Source: Aurantiochytrium sp. KH105 (lineage: Eukaryota; Sar; Bigyra; Thraustochytrida; Thraustochytriidae). Taken from it: 64,000 nt of DNA. Shown here in pieces: positions 59,919 through 64,000 of this stretch; position 1 is the first letter of the stretch, and each line of letters starts with the position of its first letter. The notes under the pieces are model-generated. The model had not been told where the DNA came from, ran no database searches, and saw nothing but the letters and a program-made list of their open reading frames with translations. The translations under genes were made by a program, and so were the position numbers. The DNA lies in NCBI GenBank assembly GCA_003116975.1, contig BGKB01000032.1, forward strand, positions 1 to 64,000, written 5' to 3'.

Positions 59919-61087
59919 CTTTTTGCTCGTCGCCCAGTCGATCCAAGAGGATAGGTATCTTGTACGATCAATCAGCTCGCAGGAAGGATTTTGATGGCGT
60001 GCTCAGAGGCCCCGGCCAAGAAAGGAGCGCCTTGCTTTTGTCGCACAAGTGTCAGCACCGTCTCTCTCTGCAGTTGGCTTTGAATGGCCAAAAGAGGTCG
60101 GAGTACCACGATTTCTCGGACAGAATTTGCAAGAAAGCCTCTGCTCGTTGATTTGGGAAGGCCGAGCTCACGAGACTGATTGATGAACTGGATTGCACAC
60201 GCCCCGTCGTCACTCCTACGCGAAGTGCTGACGAAATTTCGGACAACAGCTTGATGCCCTTGTCCGCGCGAGTTTTCCCTCGTTGCTTGCCCCTCCTTCG
60301 TTTTGCGCGAACAAGACAAGGGAGGGAGGGCTTAAGACTGACAGAGCGGTCGCGAGGTGGGTCGTGGCGTCAGCAAATGCCGGGCCGGGCCGGACCGGCG
60401 TCTGCGTCAGCGCCTCAGACTCTATACCTTTGGCGAGCCGAGGCAAGCTCAAAGCTCCACTCAGACAGCGATCGCACGGTATTTGCTTGCTCTGCGGCCT
60501 GTCCCGAGCGCCCAGGGTCAAAAACGAAGACCGAAAATACGATGACAAGCAAAGTAGCCGTTAGGGACGCATTGAAAATGTCCTCCCGACATTTTTACTT
60601 TCTGGGCAAGGAGAGCAAGACCCATCATGGGTGCTTTTAGAGCGAGCGAGCGAGAAGTTATGCGATGTAAGAGATACTGAAAAGGAAGACGAAATTGGAA
60701 AGGTGGATAATTGGGACGAAGGTGGGAAGTAATAACGATCGCTGTTGCTCATCCCTCGAAAAATCAGTTATAAAATTTAGGCCTAGCTTGCAGTGCTGGG
60801 CCTAGAGGCCTAATGTAAGTTTGAAAGCAGCTAACGCGCGCAGTGCGCATTGTAATTGTGAGTTGCGAGACATCAACCATGGTTAAATCCATGCTGATGA
60901 AGATGCGTACAAGGTGGAGAACAAGGAGGACGGGACAGATTCAGACAGGTCGTTTCTTTTCTTTACGTTATAAAATCGGCTGTTTGCTCAACTTGATAGG
61001 AGTGAATACAAGCGCAAACCTGCTGCTTCGCCCATGTTTGAAAAGTTCAGCAATGCATTACTTTCTCTTTGTCCGGTACCTTTCTTT
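59919..61087. other. 1.17-kb intergenic region upstream of kinesin-14
   Basis: This holds the kinesin promoter and the sulfotransferase 3' flank. Imperfect inverted copies of TTAGGCCTAG lie at 60777-60786 and 60806-60813. Short frames exist but have no recognisable content. Confidence 0.45.
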
Positions 61088-62392
61088 TTAAACGGTGGGG
61101 TCTGGGCTCTCGCCCGCCTCGCAAACATTTTCTGGAATGTCGTGCATACGAGGGTGCTTGACGATATCTGTGCGGTCCTTTTGGTAATGGCCATTGCAAG
61201 GTCCCCACTTGTCCTCGTTCCAGAGGTCTTCGACGGCCTTGCAGAGCGCCTGGGAGATCTCGTTTGGCTCGCCCGAGGAGGTGCGGAAAATCTCCCCGGG
61301 AGGAGGTTCCTTGGCATGGCGGTGAATCTTTTCCTGCTGCTGACCTTCGGAAAGGGCGCAAATGAGTCCTTCATAGGCGTCCGGCCATTCAGGCTCGTCC
61401 TCCATAAACACTTGGAGGAACGAAAGCAGATAGGCCGTGGCGCGGGTAAAGTCCCGCTCCATGTCCTCGTAAAAGAGAGTGGCAATGGGCATGGCGTGGT
61501 CCTCTTGCAGGTGAACGCGAACAGTGGGTCCCTGGCGCGTCTTGAGCTCGCCCTTGGACTCCTTCTCCCAGACATCGTACATATTCTTGATACGGCCAAT
61601 CTTGTGGGAGGCAAAGTTGGTGCACTTTTTGATGAGGACGTCGCGGTCGAGCGAGCCCGTGTGGCCGCCGCCGTGACGGTTGCACTCGGCAAGAAACGCA
61701 TCAAAGGGGGAGCGAATAACGTGAATGTTTGCGTCGCAGAACTTCCAAATGGGGTGCTTGTAGTGAAAGCCATGGTGCGACTTGATGACGGCGGTGGCGG
61801 GGTCTTTGACGTCGAGCTTTTCACCAACAAAACCATTTTTGATGAGGTTTCCGTCGCGGTACACGGAACCGGTGTAGAGGCGCGTGCCAGCGCGAACGAC
61901 ACTTCGCATCCAAGTGTTTCCGGAGCCGGGAATGGACGTTAGGCCTACCTTGAGTCCGGTGGTCTTGGTGGTATCTCTAAACTTGTACTTTTCCGCGCAG
62001 ATCTTTGGCATGCACTTTGGAGGTCCGGCCTCGATACGCTTGATGACGCTTTGGGCCAATTCTTCAATTTTACGGTTCATCTCGTCGACCTGCTCGCGCG
62101 TGTAGACGGACTTGCCCTTGACAAACTTGCCCTTTTCGCTCGTAGGGGTGTCCGGGTAGATTGGGAGGCCATTCTCCTGAAAGTCGATGGGGTCGGTGGG
62201 GTTGACGTCGACTTCGAGCGCCGAATCATCGGGTACCTCGTTGGCGTGGCTCGCTCCAAGTAGTTTGCTCACGGTGGCGTCGTTACTTGTGGCTTGGTTG
62301 AGCATGAGGATGAGGAGCAAGAGTCCGCATACGCTGAGTGCAATCTTGACAGGAAGGGGCAGACCCTCCGCGCGCTTGCTGAACGCGGCCAT
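61088..62392 (-). CDS. type II membrane sulfotransferase, WSCD-like
   Basis: 434 residues. A short cytosolic start is followed by a signal-anchor helix (about 16-34, IALSVCGLLLLILML), then a lumenal stem and catalytic domain, the layout of Golgi sulfotransferases. The 5'-phosphosulfate loop is SIPGSGNTWMRS (about 152-163) and the 3'-phosphate motif is IRSPFDAFLAE (about 223-233). PGSGNTWMR plus IRSPFDA resembles the WSC-domain-containing sulfotransferase (WSCD) group rather than cytosolic sulfotransferases. It presumably transfers sulfate from PAPS to a glycan, lipid or protein in the secretory pathway; the acceptor is unknown. The C-terminal region (CNGHYQKDRTDIV) is unlike typical members. 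It lies tandem with the kinesin gene. Confidence 0.88.
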   Translation of the reverse strand: MAAFSKRAEGLPLPVKIALSVCGLLLLILMLNQATSNDATVSKLLGASHANEVPDDSALEVDVNPTDPIDFQENGLPIYPDTPTSEKGKFVKGKSVYTREQVDEMNRKIEELAQSVIKRIEAGPPKCMPKICAEKYKFRDTTKTTGLKVGLTSIPGSGNTWMRSVVRAGTRLYTGSVYRDGNLIKNGFVGEKLDVKDPATAVIKSHHGFHYKHPIWKFCDANIHVIRSPFDAFLAECNRHGGGHTGSLDRDVLIKKCTNFASHKIGRIKNMYDVWEKESKGELKTRQGPTVRVHLQEDHAMPIATLFYEDMERDFTRATAYLLSFLQVFMEDEPEWPDAYEGLICALSEGQQQEKIHRHAKEPPPGEIFRTSSGEPNEISQALCKAVEDLWNEDKWGPCNGHYQKDRTDIVKHPRMHDIPENVCEAGESPDPTV

Positions 62393-63404
62393 TGTCCTTT
62401 AAGTCTTTCTCTGCGTGTATGCGAGAGAGGTAGGGAGCTCTTTCGCAGGTCTAGGACCAACTTTGGGCGGCGTCGGCACGATCAGCTAACTGCCTTTTGC
62501 CGCCTGCGACGACGGCCGAGTGGCTATCGAGGCAAGCGGGAAAACCTCACGGGTAAGGGGAACACCCCTGCGACGGCACGCGCGATCTATGGCGCAGCTG
62601 CGCCTACGGCGACCGTGATCGACGCCGCGCCGCTAGGTTTTTACCGATCAATCTGCGCGGGGTCTCGAGACAACATCATCGACTACTTTCGGGGTAAATG
62701 TCCGTGCAAGAAGGGGCAAAACCCAAGACTAAATACCCCAATTATTCAATTTTTATTTTTGGTTCGAAGAGGAGTTTGGTGAACTGACCGTGGCGATAAA
62801 CGAGGCAACAAGCGACGAGCAACGAGCGACAAGGACGTGACGTTAGCAGTAGATGAATTTTAAACAAAAAAAAAGCCCCTTAGGCCTATAGATTTTATTC
62901 GATACACAACAAGAGCATGCGCGAACGAAGGAATAGCGAACCAGGGAGAAACTAGAGGTTAGACTCGATCCTTATCTTCTTGCTCATCTCGAGCCACGAG
63001 TAGCAAGCAAGAAAACATTGACATCAAGAGTAGAATGGGAAATCATCAACCGGGAACCGATATCGCATCCGTATGATTCGCAAAGGCAAGTCGCTGTCGC
63101 AACCAACAATTTTTTCCATTGATCCGTCGTCGCAGCCGACGTTCCGGTCCATACAAGACAAAAGAAACGGGAAGCATCACTGTCACACAGAACACGCGAC
63201 AAAAGTGCAAGGATACATACAGGTCAAAAAGAGAAAAAAGGAGAATGGACGAGCTCGATAAGAGATCGTTTATTTTTTTTTGGTGGTAGTGGAAGAAATG
63301 CTCGCTCTCGCGTGCGCTCAGATCCGCATCAGTAGATGAACGAAAAGAGGACATGCAAGCTAGCACACAAACTCAATCATGGATATGAAAGAGGATGGAG
63401 CCGC
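62393..63404. other. 1.0-kb intergenic region between sulfotransferase and eEF1A
   Basis: This holds the sulfotransferase 5' flank and the eEF1A 3' flank. A TAGGCCTA palindrome is at 62881-62888 next to an A9 run. Short frames show no protein-like content. Confidence 0.45.
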
Positions 63405-64000
63405 TTACTTGTCACCCTTCTCGACCTCCTTGATGACACCGACGGCGACGGTCACGCGCATGTCGCGGACGGCGAAGCGGCCAAGGGGCGGGTACTCGGT
63501 AAAGGACTCGACGCACATCTTCTTGGAGGGGATCATCTTGACCATGGCAGAGTCACCGGACTTGATGAACTTGGGGGACTCCTCCAGGATCTTACCGGAG
63601 CGACGGTCCATCTTGTTCTGGATCTCGGCGAACTTGCAGGCAATGTGCGCGGTGTGGCAATCGAGCACAGGTGCGTAGCCGGCGCGGATCTCACCGGGGT
63701 GGCCCATGACAATAACCTGGGCGAGGAACGAGTTGGCGCCACGGGGAGGGTCCTCCTTGACGTTACCGCACACGTTACCGCGCTTGATGTCCTTGACGGA
63801 GACGTTCTTGACGTTGAAGCCAACGTTGTCACCGGGGGTGGCCTCAGGGATGGACTCGTGGTGCATCTCGACGGACTTGACCTCAGTCTGCACGCCGGTG
63901 GGGGCGAAGTAGGCGGTGATACCGGGCTTGATCACACCGGTCTCAACGCGGCCGACGGGGACCGTGCCGATGCCACCGATCTTGTAGACATCCTGGAGGG
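63405..64000 (-). CDS. EEF1A: translation elongation factor eEF1A, 5' part outside window
   Basis: About 198 C-terminal residues of a protein normally about 440-460 long; the N-terminal GTPase domain lies beyond the right edge. The visible part is domain 2 from [17 protein letters not shown] and VKSVEMHHE, through domain 3: [39 protein letters not shown] and [13 protein letters not shown]. It delivers aminoacyl-tRNA to the ribosome in the cytosol. The position after RDMR is Val where nearly all eEF1A have Gln (RDMRQTVAVG). The sequence is strongly biased to C- or G-ending codons (few A-ending), as expected of a highly expressed gene in a GC-rich genome. Identity is certain. Confidence 0.98.
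   Translation of the reverse strand, partial: LQDVYKIGGIGTVPVGRVETGVIKPGITAYFAPTGVQTEVKSVEMHHESIPEATPGDNVGFNVKNVSVKDIKRGNVCGNVKEDPPRGANSFLAQVIVMGHPGEIRAGYAPVLDCHTAHIACKFAEIQNKMDRRSGKILEESPKFIKSGDSAMVKMIPSKKMCVESFTEYPPLGRFAVRDMRVTVAVGVIKEVEKGDK

Noticed and set aside
1-64000. Retroelements, DNA transposons, virus-derived genes
   Set aside because: No reverse transcriptase, integrase, transposase or capsid-like frames and no long terminal or inverted repeats were seen.

Overview
This is nuclear eukaryotic DNA from a compact, GC-rich genome. Nearly every gene reads as one uninterrupted frame, intergenic gaps are mostly a few hundred bases, and microsatellites and amino-acid homopolymers are common. 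The content (cohesin SMC1, UTP10/HEATR1, CLK/LAMMER kinase, kinesin-14, PPP4R2, eEF1A, a mitochondrial carrier) excludes bacteria and archaea. Intron poverty, GC richness and the gene style suggest a single-celled marine protist such as a thraustochytrid (labyrinthulomycete stramenopile). That placement is inference; nothing here proves it. I saw no rRNA, tRNA, CRISPR, transposon or virus-derived gene.

Left part (1-28 kb): a Sel1-repeat protein cut by the window edge (-); SMC1 (-) head to head with a small cysteine-rich membrane protein (+); a two-helix membrane protein (-); an amidohydrolase (-) beside a 20-bp minisatellite; an acidic, possibly SLF2-like protein (-); a GTT1-type glutathione transferase (+); a large unknown protein with a possible eEF1B-like segment (+); PPP4R2 (+); a TPR methyltransferase-like protein (-); and an acidic protein with weak EF-hand-like segments (-).

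Middle part (28-44 kb): the most original feature is a row of three co-oriented paralogous polytopic membrane proteins (28006-34472). I do not recognise the family. Each protein appears internally duplicated, with the same three landmarks in both halves. Next come a sterol-desaturase-type hydroxylase (-) and a protein with two LtrA-like modules (-) whose C-terminus sits in another frame beyond a C5/G5 run. A 3.5-kb stretch with no credible gene but many simple repeats follows, ending at an oxoglutarate/malate-type mitochondrial carrier (+).

Right part (44-64 kb): UTP10/HEATR1 (-) is head to head with a CLK/LAMMER kinase with a long Arg-Asp/Arg-Ser tail (+); then a C-terminal-motor kinesin-14 (-), a type II membrane sulfotransferase (-), and the 3' part of eEF1A (-), cut by the right edge. 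The genes do not form one pathway. They are mainly housekeeping genes (chromosome structure, ribosome assembly, splicing control, translation) mixed with lineage-specific membrane proteins.
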